Assembly (NCBI GenBank): GCA_001184395.1
Contig: LFLF01000001.1
Location: forward strand, 20,754-84,753
Reading direction: 5' to 3'
Length of the DNA stretch: 64,000 nt
Source of the DNA: Candidatus Paraburkholderia calva
Lineage (GTDB): Bacteria; Pseudomonadota; Gammaproteobacteria; Burkholderiales; Burkholderiaceae
Shown here: positions 40,513 through 49,393 of the stretch, one piece after another
How the letters are laid out: the number at the start of each line of letters is the position of its first letter
How positions within the stretch are numbered: the first letter of the stretch is position 1
Position numbers and translations under genes: made by a program
Notes under the pieces: model-generated
What the model saw: only the letters and a program-made list of their open reading frames with translations
What the model was told of the DNA's origin: nothing
Databases searched by the model: none

Positions 40513-40704
40513 CGCCGCGCAGGCGGCGAATTATCCAGGAATCGAGCGGTGTGGAATGAAATGCGCTGAGCGGTCATCTACAAAATACACGCCTTTGTCG
40601 CTTGCGTAAGCGCATCATCGTGCACGGCGCGTATTTTTGAGACAATTCACTGCATGGGGGAAAGCGTTTCGAAAGTCGTGCGTAGTACTGCGTAAGGCTA
40701 AACT

Positions 40705-40734
40705 TTCGATACCGAAAGACGCCGGGCGTATAAT
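40705..40734 (+). promoter_or_regulatory. Candidate promoter of otsB
   Basis: TATAAT at 40729-40734, 90 bp before the otsB ATG, with a weak -35 TTCGAT (40705-40710) at 18 bp. The -35 overlaps a small hairpin, CTTTCG-ATAC-CGAAAG (40703-40718). Confidence 0.5.
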
Positions 40735-40823
40735 CCCCTACTTCGCGCATAGCCGCCGAGGCGCTCACCCGCCGCACGGACACACACGCAGGCAAACGCA
40801 AGCAAATTACAGGTTAACGATCG

Positions 40824-41576
40824 ATGCAAATTCTTCCCGATTCCCTGTCTCTTGCCGAGACCGCGTTTTTCTTCGACTTCGACGGCACGCTCGTCGAACT
40901 CGCTTCCACGCCCGATGGCATCTTCGTGCCGCGCTCGGTGCCCGATATCCTCGCCGTCCTGCGACGCGCGACCAATGGCGCGATCGCGGTGGTTTCGGGG
41001 CGCGGCATTGACAGTATCGATTCGTTCCTGAAGACGCCGGACTTGCCGGTCGCCGGCATGCACGGCGCGGAGCGGCGCGACTCGAACGGCGACGTGCAGC
41101 GCATCGGCTTCAACGATGAACGCCTGCTGCGCATGGAACACGCGCTCGAGAAAGTCGTCAGCGCGAATCCCGGCATGCTACTCGAGATCAAGGGCGCGGC
41201 GCTCGCACTGCACTATCGCAATGCGGTGGATCGCGAGCCGGCCGCGCGCGCGGCGACCGAGCGTCTCGTCAACGAATACGCGGACGCCTATGTCCTTCAG
41301 CCGGGCAAGATGGTCTACGAGATCAAGCCGAAGGATGTCGACAAGGGCCGCGCGGTGCAGGCGTATATGGCCGAGCCACCGTTCACGGGGCGCAAGCCGG
41401 TGTTCATCGGCGACGATCTGACGGACGAGAAGGGCTTCGCGGTCGTCAACGAATTCGACGGGCTCTCGGTGAAAGTCGGCCCGGGCGATACGGTGGCGCG
41501 GGCGCGTATCGAATTGGTCGAACTGCTGCTCGACTGGCTCCAGGTGATTGTGGGCACGGCGGGGAAGCACGCCTGA
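40824..41576 (+). CDS. otsB: Trehalose-6-phosphate phosphatase
   Basis: OtsB dephosphorylates trehalose-6-phosphate. The 250-residue HAD protein has motif I FFDFDGTLVE, AVVSGRGID, GMHGAERRD, KDVDKGRAV and the acidic FIGDDLTDEKGF. Its TGA overlaps the otsA ATG by one base (TGATG). It remains intact although otsA, which makes its substrate, is dead. Confidence 0.95.
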   Translation: MQILPDSLSLAETAFFFDFDGTLVELASTPDGIFVPRSVPDILAVLRRATNGAIAVVSGRGIDSIDSFLKTPDLPVAGMHGAERRDSNGDVQRIGFNDERLLRMEHALEKVVSANPGMLLEIKGAALALHYRNAVDREPAARAATERLVNEYADAYVLQPGKMVYEIKPKDVDKGRAVQAYMAEPPFTGRKPVFIGDDLTDEKGFAVVNEFDGLSVKVGPGDTVARARIELVELLLDWLQVIVGTAGKHA

Positions 41577-43047
41577 TGGGCCGCCTGATCATCGTATCGA
41601 ACCGCGTCGCGCCGATTTCCGAAGGCGGCCCGGCGGCGGGCGGCCTCGCGGTCGGCGTATACGACGCTCTCAAGGAAACCGGCGGCATGTGGTTCGGCTG
41701 GAGCGGCGACGTGCTCGATACGCTGCCCGACAGCATCAAGCTCCAAGAGCACGGACCGGTGACCTTCGCGACCATCGGTCTCGTCAAGCGCAACTACGAT
41801 CAGTACTACCGCGCTTCTCCAACTCGGCGCTGTGGCCCGCGTTCCACTATCGCCCCGATCTGATCGAGTTCGACCGGCACGAGTACGAAGGCTATTGCCG
41901 CGTCAATCGCTGGCTCTCGGCGCGCCTTGCGCCGCTGCTGAAGTCCGAGGATGTGATCTGGGTGCACGACCACCACCTGATCCCGTTCGCGCAGTCGTTG
42001 CGCGCGCTCGGCGTGAAGAACCGCATCGGGTTCTTTCTGCACATTCCGTTTCCCGCGCCGCAGATTCTGCTGAGCGTGCCGCGTTATCGCGAACTCGTGG
42101 AAGCGATGTGTGCGTTCGATCTGCTGGTTTTCAGACCGCGCCGGATCTGCGAGCCTTTTGCGATTACATCGATACGGAAGCGGGCGACACGCTCGCGCAG
42201 CACGGCGACGAGCCGGTCGACATCCGCGCATTCGGGCAGACGCTGAAGGCAGCCGCGTATCCGATTGGCGTATACCCCGATGAGATCTCCGCGCTCGCCA
42301 AGGACGGCGAAAGCGGTCGCGACGTCGAGATCGTCAAGGCGACGCTGCATCATCGCAAGTTGGTGATGAGCGTCGACCGGCTCGATTATTCGAAAGAGCT
42401 CGTCGAGCGTTTTCGCGCCTTCGAGCGCCTGATCGAGCACGACGCGACGCAGCGCAACAACGTGTCCTTCCTGCAGATCGCGCCGCCCACGCGCTCGGAC
42501 GTCGATGCGTATCGCGACATCCGGCTACACTGGAGGTGGAATCGGGGCGCATCAACGGGCGGTATGCGGAGCTGGACTGGACGCCGATCCGCTATCCATC
42601 GCCAGTACGAACGGTCGGTGCTCGCGGCGCTGTTCCGCGAGGTGCATGTCGGCCTCGTCACACTGTTGCGCGACGTCATGAATCTGGTGGCAAAGGAATA
42701 CGTGTCGGCGTAGGACCCGGACGATCCCGGCATGCTGGTGCTATCGCAATTCGCAGAGCAATTCGCAGAGCAATTCGCAGAGCAATTCGCAGAGCAATTC
42801 GCAGAGCAATTCGCAGAGCAATTCGCAGAGCAATTCGCAGAGCAATTCGCAGAGCAATTCGCAGAGCAATTCGCAGAGGTGGCGCGTGAACTGAAGGCGG
42901 CGTTGATCGTGAGACGACATGGCGGATGCGCTTGCCATGTTGCTCGACGAGCGCCGCGCGCGCTACAGCGAAATGATGGCGCAACTGCGCGACAACAACG
43001 TCTCCGTCTGGCGCGACAACTTCCTTCGCGATCTGAAGACGCGCTAA
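41576..43047 (+). pseudogene. otsA: Trehalose-6-phosphate synthase OtsA, heavily damaged
   Basis: OtsA joins glucose from UDP-glucose to glucose-6-phosphate. The remnant starts GRLIIVSNRVAPISEGGPA and loses frame near 41813 (one G missing in YYRGFSNSALWP), near 42132 (one C missing before QTAPDLRAF), near 42530 and again near 42590. A TAG at 42712-42714 replaces what looks like Gln in SAQDPDDPGM. At LVLSQFA the sequence enters an 11-copy 12-bp repeat, then resumes VARELKAALIV before another deletion, and the true C-terminus (ERRARYSEMMAQLRDNNVSV to DLKTR) ends at TAA 43045. Conserved KLVMSVDRLDYSKEL and HDHHLIPFA survive in pieces. Clearly non-functional. Confidence 0.96.
42746..42877 (+). 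repeat. 11 perfect copies of a 12-bp minisatellite
   Basis: The unit GCAATTCGCAGA is repeated exactly eleven times (132 bp) with no mismatch. It lies inside the otsA remnant, and the unit encodes QFAE in the old frame, growing out of the ancestral LSQFA. Because 12 is a multiple of three, the repeat itself keeps frame. Identical copies imply recent expansion by slippage. Confidence 0.97.
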
Positions 43048-43072
43048 TAATCTAATCATGAGCGGAAGACAC

Positions 43073-43122
43073 AAAAAAGCCGCGTTCCAGCTGCGTTCCT
43101 TTCGAGGGAACGCGGCTTTTTT
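43073..43122. terminator. Bidirectional terminator between otsA and the ABC exporter
   Basis: AAAAAAGCCGCGTTCC and GGAACGCGGCTTTTTT flank an 18-nt loop. It can terminate both otsA (plus) and the ABC gene (minus, stop at 43139). Confidence 0.88.
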
Positions 43123-43138
43123 CGCGTGCGTCGAAAAA

Positions 43139-45124
43139 TCAGGCCGGCTGCTTGTGCGGCGTCGCGACGATGTAGGGCAGTTTGCCGTGCTGCTTGGCGA
43201 GCAGCTCGCGATACAGCCCCGGACGTTCGCGCAATTCCTGCGGCGAGCCGTCGTCAATGACCTTGCCCACGCTCATCACGATAATGCGATCGAAGTTTTG
43301 CAGTGTCGAGAGGCGGTGCGCGATCGCGATCACGGTGCGGCCGACCATCAGCCGGTCGAGTGTTTGCTGGATCGCTTCTTCCGATGCGCTATCCAGCGCG
43401 GAGGTCGCTTCGTCGAGCAGCAGGATCGGCGCGTTCTTCAAGATGGCGCGCGCAATCGCTATGCGCTGACGCTGACCGCCCGACAGCTTCACGCCACGAT
43501 CGCCGACGATGGTGTCGAAACCTTCAGGCATCGCCTCGATGAAGTCCGTGCAGCGCGCCTCGCGCGCGGCAGCGAGCACTTCCTCGCGGCTTGCATCCGG
43601 ACGCCCGTAGGCGATGTTCTCGAACACCGTGCGATGGAACAGCGAAATATCCTGCGGCACCAGCGCGATAGTGTGGCGCAGGCTGTCCTGCGTGATCGTG
43701 GCGATTTCCTGCCCGTCGATCTTGATGCTGCCCTTTTGCGTTTCATAGAAGCGCTGCAGCAGCGCGAGCACGGTGGATTTGCCCGCGCCCGACTTGCCGA
43801 TCAGGCCGACACGCTGGCCCGGCGCAATGTTGATGTTGAAGTTGTCGAGAATCGGCCGGCGACCCAGATAGGCGAATGTCACGCCCTCGAACTCGACGCT
43901 GCCGCCTTGCGACACGAGTTCGGTGGCGTCCGAGCGGTCCGGCATGCTGTGCGGTTCGAGCAGCGTCTGCACCGCCTCCGCGAGACGCGCGACGTGCTGC
44001 GTCACATCGACGAGTGCCACGGCCAGATCGCGGGTGCCGTGCAGGATCGTGAAGCCCAGCGAGCTGACCAGCACGATATCGCCGGAGGTCGCCTGACCCT
44101 TCGACCACAGCCACAGCGCCCAACCGAGCAGGCCGGCGGACAGAATCGCGGTGACGATCGCGTGGAACAGGCGCAATTTTTCCAGGTATAGCAGGCTTTG
44201 CTGACGCGCGACCATCTCGGCCTTCACCGTCGAGCCGAAACGCTTCTGCTCGCGGAAAGTCATGCCGAAAGCGCGGACCAGCGCCATGTTGCCGATCACG
44301 TCGACTAGTTCGCCATCGACCGATGCCGCCTTCGACGCGAAGCTGTGATGCCGCGCCGAACCGCGCTTGGCGAGCCGGTACAGCACGAAAGAGAGAATGA
44401 GCGAGGTCGTCATCAGTCCGGCTGCCATCAGCGGATTGACCGACACGATCATCACGATCGCGCCCAGCACCGCGATGCACGGCGGCAGGACGTTCCATGC
44501 CATCACGTTTTCCGAGGTGTAGATGGCGTTCGACGTCGCGGTGATCCGGCTCGCGAGCATGCCGGGCTGCTTCTCGGAGAAGTAGGTGGGCGAATGGCTG
44601 CTCAAATATGAAAAGAGTTCCTTGCGCAGGTCGCCCGTGACGATCACGAAGACGTGCGCGCCCACCCAGCCGCCGACCCGCCATAGCAGGTTGTCGGCGG
44701 CGATCAGGCCGACCAGGATTATGAAGGCGCCCCAGAGCGGACCGGGACGCCCACGGTCCTGACCGAGCACGTCGATCAGGTGTTTGATCGCGTACTGGGA
44801 GGCGAGGGCGCATCCGACGGCGGCGACCACGCTCAGCAGCACGACGGTATGCGCGATGGGATGCCGCTTGATATAGCGCATCAGGAATGCAAGCGGACGG
44901 TGCGCGTAGCTCGCGAGCTTCGCATTGTGCGCGTTACGCTGGGAGACGGTGAGTTGGTCCAATGGTCTTTTTTCGTCGTAGAGTGGTTGAGCGTATGTTG
45001 CGCCTTCGAGCCTGCGTGTCGCCCGTGCGATGTCGTCTGCACGATCCAACCGCGCTGCTGCTGCCCGATCCGGCGCGAATGACGTCAAACAAAGCGACGC
45101 GGTGCCGTCCGGCGCCGTCTCCAT
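43139..45124 (-). CDS. ABC exporter (MsbA-like fused permease/ATPase)
   Basis: The 661-residue half-transporter has a ~110-residue N-terminal extension, six predicted membrane segments (about 125-410) and a C-terminal ATPase with Walker A GKSGAGKST, Q-loop LVPQDISLFH, signature LSGGQRQRIAIA, Walker B ILLLDEATSALD and switch His in AIAHRLST. ATG 45124 (METAPDGTASL) is preferred over an in-frame extension to 45217. It resembles lipid or multidrug exporters; essential MsbA is usually elsewhere, so the substrate is unknown. Intact. Confidence 0.88.
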   Translation of the reverse strand: METAPDGTASLCLTSFAPDRAAAARLDRADDIARATRRLEGATYAQPLYDEKRPLDQLTVSQRNAHNAKLASYAHRPLAFLMRYIKRHPIAHTVVLLSVVAAVGCALASQYAIKHLIDVLGQDRGRPGPLWGAFIILVGLIAADNLLWRVGGWVGAHVFVIVTGDLRKELFSYLSSHSPTYFSEKQPGMLASRITATSNAIYTSENVMAWNVLPPCIAVLGAIVMIVSVNPLMAAGLMTTSLILSFVLYRLAKRGSARHHSFASKAASVDGELVDVIGNMALVRAFGMTFREQKRFGSTVKAEMVARQQSLLYLEKLRLFHAIVTAILSAGLLGWALWLWSKGQATSGDIVLVSSLGFTILHGTRDLAVALVDVTQHVARLAEAVQTLLEPHSMPDRSDATELVSQGGSVEFEGVTFAYLGRRPILDNFNINIAPGQRVGLIGKSGAGKSTVLALLQRFYETQKGSIKIDGQEIATITQDSLRHTIALVPQDISLFHRTVFENIAYGRPDASREEVLAAAREARCTDFIEAMPEGFDTIVGDRGVKLSGGQRQRIAIARAILKNAPILLLDEATSALDSASEEAIQQTLDRLMVGRTVIAIAHRLSTLQNFDRIIVMSVGKVIDDGSPQELRERPGLYRELLAKQHGKLPYIVATPHKQPA

Positions 45125-45986
45125 ACCTGAATTGTAGCCAGTATCACGGGGGCACAAAACGTCATTCGGACAAACGAAATGCCCGAGCGTGTGTGACCGC
45201 CCGAACATCTTCGACATTCAGTTCCGACCGGATTGTTTAGGTCCCGCGTCTGGCGCGGCGCACATATTACAGCTTTACTCCGGGCGCGCATTGTAAGCAC
45301 ATTGCGCCCTTTTTGCGATAAAGCGGCGTCGAACCTTCGCTTGACGATTCGTACTCTTCGAATCCGAGTTGCAATTAATTTGCCGCAAGCGTCGAGAGGA
45401 AAAGCATGCCGCGCGCCAGCCTCGCCGGGAAACAACCTGCGCGCTCCATGCTCCGAAGCACAAGGCAAAGCGCGCGCGTCGGACAACGCGTGGACTCAAT
45501 GTAGAACAATCTACATACAATCTACATAAACAGGGGTTTGCAAAATTTATCCCCCTTGTAACAAGGTAAATAAGTTGAAATGCCTACGCTGAGGGCCGTG
45601 TAAAAAAACTCCATAATTCGCTCCGGGTTTTCACCTAAACCGGGTTCTCACCTAAAAGGTTCTCACCTAAAAGGTTCTCACCTAAAAGGTTCTCACCTAA
45701 AATTTTGTGACAGGTTTTTGTCGGCGGCGGTCAACCACAAAAGCAGATGCGCGTTTATTATTACTTGTGCGTAGTGCCTTTTGAGACTCTTTTGAGATGT
45801 GGACTCGTATTTGCTTTGTCCACTTGCCTGCGCCAACTCAAATGATTGGCGACCCCTCTTTTCACTCGAGGCATCAGCCCTTTGCGCCGCGGCATACGTG
45901 CCGCGGAAAGCTTCGCCCGAGCCGAGCGATTCGCTCTAACGTCAACACGACAGCAGTAACAGACTGAATACCAGGAGTATCACGAT
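45125..45986. other. 862-bp intergenic region between the ABC exporter and the GT4 gene
   Basis: No gene is supportable. The stretch from about 45490 to 45840 is clearly more AT-rich than its surroundings and holds the 15-bp tandem repeat described separately. A perfect short palindrome, CCGCGGCA-TACG-TGCCGCGG (45887-45906), lies 80 bp before the glycosyltransferase start and lacks a T-run. ATCTACATACAATCTACAT is a short local repeat near 45508-45526. The AT-rich part is the likely promoter area of the glycosyltransferase gene, but I name no boxes. Confidence 0.6.
45643..45702 (+). repeat. Four perfect copies of a 15-bp tandem repeat
   Basis: GGTTCTCACCTAAAA occurs four times in a row with no mismatch, preceded by an imperfect copy (GGTTTTCACCTAAAC, from 45626). 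It sits about 280 bp upstream of the glycosyltransferase start in an AT-rich gap. The unit has no obvious hairpin. It could be slippage debris or an array of protein-binding sites. Confidence 0.95.
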
Positions 45987-47051
45987 ATGCGAATCGCTCA
46001 AATCGCGCCCCTTCACGAAGCTGTTCCGCCGAAACTCTATGGCGGCACTGAACGCGTGGTGTCTTACCTGACTGAGGCACTCGTGGATGCCGGACACGAT
46101 GTCACGCTCTTCGCGAGCGGTGATTCGCAGACCTCGGCGAAGCTCGAAGCCTTCTGGCCGCAAGCGCTGCGCCTCGACCCGACCATCCGCGATACGATGG
46201 CGCCGCACATGCTGCTGCTCGAGGAAGTCCGCCGCCGCGCCGACGAGTTCGACGTGCTGCATTTCCACATCGACTACTATCCGTTCTCGCTGTTCGTGCG
46301 CCAGCCGGTGCCGTTCCTGACGACCATGCACGGCCGTCTCGACCTGCCCGAATTGCAGCCGATCTTCAAGACTTTCAGCGATGTGCCGGTCATCTCGATC
46401 TCGGACAACCAGCGTCAGCCGCTGCCGCAAGCGCACTGGCTGTCGACGGTGTATCACGGCCTGCCGGAAAACCTGCTTAAGCCGATTCCGAACGTGAAGC
46501 CCGGTTATCTCGCGTTCCTCGGCCGCATATCGCCGGAAAAGCGCGTCGACCGTGCCATCCGCATCGCGCAGGCCGCCGGCATGAAGATCAAGATCGCGGC
46601 GAAGCTCGACAAAGCCGACCGCGCTTACTACGAAGAAGAGATCAAGCCGCTGTTCGCACTGCCGCACGTCGAGTACATCGGCGAAATCAGCGAAGCCGGG
46701 AAGACCGAGTTCCTGGGCAGCGCGCACGCGCTGCTGTTCCCGATCGACTGGCCGGAGCCCTTCGGTCTGGTGATGATCGAAGCAATGGCTTGCGGTACGC
46801 CGGTGATCGCGTTCAACCGTGGTTCAGTGCCGGAAGTGATCGAGAACGGCGTGTCAGGCTTCGTCGTGGAAGACGAACTCAGCGCGATCGCCGCCGTGAA
46901 GCGCCTGGATCAACTGCCGCGCGAGAAGGTTCGTGCCGCGTTCGAAAAGAGTTTCTCGTCGAAGGTCATGGCCGCAAACTACGTCACCGTGTACAAAGAA
47001 CTGCTGCACCAGAAGCGCCGCACGGTGCTGCGTGAAGTCAATGCGAGCTGA
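45987..47051 (+). CDS. Glycosyltransferase family 4 protein
   Basis: The 354-residue GT-B enzyme begins MRIAQIAPLHEAVPPKLYGGTERVVSYL, the glycine-rich acceptor-side loop, with DVLHFHIDYY in the N-domain. The C-domain has YLAFLGRISPEKRVDRAIRI and the EX7E motif in EPFGLVMIEAMACGTPVIAF. The acceptor sugar is not known; relatives are annotated as general glycosyltransferases. It stands alone, with a hairpin downstream. Intact. Confidence 0.9.
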   Translation: MRIAQIAPLHEAVPPKLYGGTERVVSYLTEALVDAGHDVTLFASGDSQTSAKLEAFWPQALRLDPTIRDTMAPHMLLLEEVRRRADEFDVLHFHIDYYPFSLFVRQPVPFLTTMHGRLDLPELQPIFKTFSDVPVISISDNQRQPLPQAHWLSTVYHGLPENLLKPIPNVKPGYLAFLGRISPEKRVDRAIRIAQAAGMKIKIAAKLDKADRAYYEEEIKPLFALPHVEYIGEISEAGKTEFLGSAHALLFPIDWPEPFGLVMIEAMACGTPVIAFNRGSVPEVIENGVSGFVVEDELSAIAAVKRLDQLPREKVRAAFEKSFSSKVMAANYVTVYKELLHQKRRTVLREVNAS

Positions 47052-47121
47052 AAATAATGCCGCATGACGTCAGGTAGGGTCGCACCGGTAATAGCGGCTT
47101 TCCTCGCGTCGTAGCATGAAA

Positions 47122-47159
47122 ATAACGCCCCGCGCGCCTCAAGGCATGCGGGGCGTTAT
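47122..47159 (+). terminator. Hairpin downstream of the GT4 gene
   Basis: ATAACGCCCCGC pairs with GCGGGGCGTTAT around a 14-nt loop, 70 bp after the stop. The following sequence (CGTAATAG) lacks a T-run, so termination may be weak. Confidence 0.6.
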
Positions 47160-47218
47160 CGTAATAGCACATTTGGGGCGCCTTTCGAGCGCTAGACCGC
47201 CTAGCTCGAGTGAAACCT

Positions 47219-47246
47219 CTGACGGTATTTTTAATCTCCCTATAAT
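47219..47246 (+). promoter_or_regulatory. Candidate promoter of the membrane protein gene at 47337
   Basis: CTGACG (47219-47224) and a perfect TATAAT (47241-47246) are 16 bp apart, 90 bp before the TTG start. Confidence 0.6.
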
Positions 47247-47336
47247 GGGCGCGCTTCGGCAACGTCAGATGCCAGGCGGGAACGCCGTTCGCGGCATGCG
47301 GCCCGACGGCAGGCTACATCTGGACAGGAGTTTTCT

Positions 47337-48152
47337 TTGGCGAGACCCAAGCAAATCAGCGCGAACCCGGCGCCGGGCGCGGGCACCGTCTTCGCACTGC
47401 GGGCCCTCGGCCTCGTGCTGGCGGCGCGCTGGGCGTTCTCCATGTCACAGATGGGCTACCTCTCGTCCTTGCAAGCGATGACCTCGTCGCCGTGGGCCTG
47501 CATCAATCTCGTTTTCATTTTTCTGCTAGTGGCTTTGCCGGGCGCGAAGCCGCGCATGGAGCGGCCGCTCCATCCTCTGCCGCAATGGCTGCGGCAGGCA
47601 CTGCGTTTTCTCGCATTGCTGACTTTCAGTTTCGCGGTGTTTTCGGTCTGCGCGTTCGTGTGGGCATCGGGCTGGCGGCGTTTCGTTCATGCGCTGGCCG
47701 AGACCAACGGCTGGCTGTTGGTCGGTCCCGCGCTGTACGTGGCCGTCATGTGGATCTGCCGGCCGCGCGCATTGTGGCGCACAAACATCGCGGCGCGGCG
47801 CTTTTCGATCGGTCGCTATGCCATTTCGCTCGATCCCGTCAGCCGCACAACGATGGTCTGGGCCGAAAACCGCAAGCTCGGTCAGTACGATGCACGCGAA
47901 CTGTCGGTGAAATGGCCTGAGCCGCCGTCGGCCGGCATGCTCACGCCCGCGACCGATCCCCCGACCCATGCCGTGCGCGCCGAGGCTGAAGCGCGGCGCG
48001 GCGTGTTCGCGCGTGGCCCGAAGATCGAATTGCAGTGGAACTCTCCTGCGGCGGCAGGGCACAATCGGACCACGGTGTTTCGCACGCCGCTCACGACCTC
48101 CGGCGACCGCAACGCGGCCAAGGCGCTCGATTCGAGCCTGCGCCAGATCTGA
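47337..48152 (+). CDS. Membrane protein of unknown function, C-terminus possibly altered
   Basis: The 271-residue frame uses TTG 47337 preceded by GGACAGGAG. It has three or four membrane segments (near 20-36, 55-70, 88-110 and 124-142: CINLVFIFLLVALPG, RFLALLTFSFAVFSVCAFVW, GWLLVGPALYVAVMWIC), then a cytoplasmic domain (RRFSIGRYAISLDPVSRTTMVWAE). I do not recognise the family. The last codons (SSLRQI) abut sequence that encodes the middle of a MerR regulator's DNA-binding domain, whose own start is missing, so a deletion probably joined the two genes and the natural C-terminus may be lost. Confidence 0.7.
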   Translation: MARPKQISANPAPGAGTVFALRALGLVLAARWAFSMSQMGYLSSLQAMTSSPWACINLVFIFLLVALPGAKPRMERPLHPLPQWLRQALRFLALLTFSFAVFSVCAFVWASGWRRFVHALAETNGWLLVGPALYVAVMWICRPRALWRTNIAARRFSIGRYAISLDPVSRTTMVWAENRKLGQYDARELSVKWPEPPSAGMLTPATDPPTHAVRAEAEARRGVFARGPKIELQWNSPAAAGHNRTTVFRTPLTTSGDRNAAKALDSSLRQI

Positions 48153-48497
48153 TCCGTTATTACGAAAGCGTCGGCTTGCTCAATCCGGTGGGGCGGACGT
48201 CTTCGGGATATCGCGTCTATGGCGCGCGGAAGTGCACGTGCTGCGTTTCGTGCGGTAGGCGCGGCGCCTGGGCTTTCTGGTCGAGGATATCCGCAAGCTG
48301 CTCGCGCTGTGGCAGGATCGGTCGTGCGCGAGCGCCGAAGTAAAGACGATTGCGCTGGAGCACGTCGCGTAGCTGGATCGACGGATTGCCAGCTGACCGA
48401 CATGCGCGACACGCTGTCGCGACTCGCCACGAGTTGTCATGGTGATGACCGCCCAGATTGCCCGATTCTGGACGGCCTCGCCGAGAAATTGTACTAA
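48145..48497 (+). pseudogene. CueR-like MerR regulator, N-terminus deleted and nonsense-mutated
   Basis: LIRYYESVGLLNPVGRTSSGYRVYG is the central part of a MerR DNA-binding domain. Beyond a one-base slip near 48231 the frame gives VHVLRFVR, a TAG where Gln is likely, [22 protein letters not shown], another TAG after HVA, and the C-terminus LTDMRDTLSRLATSCHGDDRPDCPIL. The Cys-x7-Cys pair near the end is the copper-site pattern of CueR. The first ~16 residues are gone. With the DUF305 gene nearby it may be a remnant of a copper-response cluster; no copA is present. Confidence 0.85.
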
Positions 48498-48621
48498 TAT
48501 TGTGCGTCCGGACGGTCGCCGTGTTGTGGCCCTTAAAATTTAAACTGATAAATCAGTCGCTTGCACGATTTTAGCGTGCGCACTATTTCGCAACACGATG
48601 CACAGTTTTCAAGCATTTCGC

Positions 48622-48651
48622 TTGCAAAGTATCAAAAGGCTTCGCTATACT
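48622..48651 (+). promoter_or_regulatory. Candidate promoter of the DUF3563 gene
   Basis: TTGCAA (48622-48627) and TATACT (48646-48651) are 18 bp apart in an AT-rich stretch. A second TATAAT occurs at 48658-48663. The implied leader is roughly 65-70 nt. Confidence 0.6.
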
Positions 48652-48724
48652 TCGGGTTATAATTTAGCGGGTAATTCCTGACCCGAATCCAAGCCAGGGA
48701 CTTGCGAAATCTCTGGGGTACATC

Positions 48725-48871
48725 ATGTTTGCAATCGTCATCGAAAAACTGAGCATTTGGTTCGAAGCCGCTGAACAGCGCCGTCGTGAAGAATATCTTG
48801 AGCAATTGTCGGACGTCGTTCAGCTTGAAAAGCGCATCCGCGCGCTCGAAATGAACGGCTACAATATCTAA
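48725..48871 (+). CDS. DUF3563 family microprotein
   Basis: The 48-residue protein begins MFAIVIEKLSIWFEAAEQRR and continues REEYLEQLSDVVQLEKRIRALE, an amphipathic, probably helical, charged tail. This is the small DUF3563 family common in Burkholderia, function unknown. It has its own apparent promoter and a GC-rich hairpin downstream (48951-48971), so it is a stand-alone, likely expressed gene. It was too short to appear among long frames. Confidence 0.8.
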   Translation: MFAIVIEKLSIWFEAAEQRRREEYLEQLSDVVQLEKRIRALEMNGYNI

Positions 48872-48950
48872 GGCTACCCGGCTTAGTCTCCTGCGCAGGG
48901 CGCAAGTCGACAAAGCCAGCGTCCTCGGTAGCGCCGAATACCGAAGCAAA

Positions 48951-48971
48951 AAGCCCCGCGACGCGGGGCTT
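48951..48971. terminator. Hairpin between DUF3563 and DUF305 genes
   Basis: AAGCCCCGCG-A-CGCGGGGCTT is a strong stem with A-rich sequence on the left and CGTCGTTTTTG on the right; it may serve both convergent genes. Confidence 0.75.
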
Positions 48972-48997
48972 CGTCGTTTTTGCGCGGGCGTCTTGCG

Positions 48998-49393
48998 TTA
49001 CTTCTGCGGATGCGCGGCGAGCCACTGCTTCATGAACGCAATTTCCTTGTCCTGTGCCGCGATGATGTCCTTCGCCAGCTTGCGCAGCTTGGCGTCCTTG
49101 CCGTACTTTAACTCGACCTTTGCTATTTCCACCGCGCCCTCGTGATGCGGAATCATGTGCGCGACGAAATCGCGGTCGGCGGCGCCGGTGTACTGGATGT
49201 TCGACATGCCCGACATCATCGAGTGGTCAGCGGCCTGAAACGCCGCGGTCGAAGGCGACTCCGACTCGCCGCCCGCTGGCTTGTCCATCTTCATGCCCGA
49301 CATAGCATCGTGCGAAGACGCGGCGGTTTGCGCTATGGCGGTGCTGCCGCACAGGGCGGTGACGAGGGCAAGCAGGATTGTTGTTCGTTTCAT
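48998..49393 (-). CDS. Exported DUF305 protein (CopM-like)
   Basis: The 131-residue protein has a signal peptide (MKRTTILLALVTALCGSTAIA), a Met/His-rich start (SSHDAMSGMKMDK) and the DUF305 core: DRDFVAHMIPHHEGAVEIAKVEL and AAQDKEIAFMKQWLAAH. His and Met clusters suggest copper binding in the periplasm, as for cyanobacterial CopM. The nearby CueR-like remnant fits a former copper cluster. Intact. Confidence 0.88.
   Translation of the reverse strand: MKRTTILLALVTALCGSTAIAQTAASSHDAMSGMKMDKPAGGESESPSTAAFQAADHSMMSGMSNIQYTGAADRDFVAHMIPHHEGAVEIAKVELKYGKDAKLRKLAKDIIAAQDKEIAFMKQWLAAHPQK

Noticed and set aside
40824..41576. otsB considered as another decayed gene
   Set aside because: All HAD motifs are in one frame at normal length, so it is kept as intact.
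42746..42877. Possible CRISPR array
   Set aside because: Copies are directly adjacent with no spacers and the unit is too short.
42676..43257. A minus-strand frame encoding many LCEL repeats
   Set aside because: It is the reverse reading of the 12-bp minisatellite and overlaps a terminator; there is no start context or family.
45643..45702. Possible CRISPR array or plasmid-type iteron origin
   Set aside because: There are no spacers, and no replication or cas gene is nearby. It is reported as a tandem repeat only.
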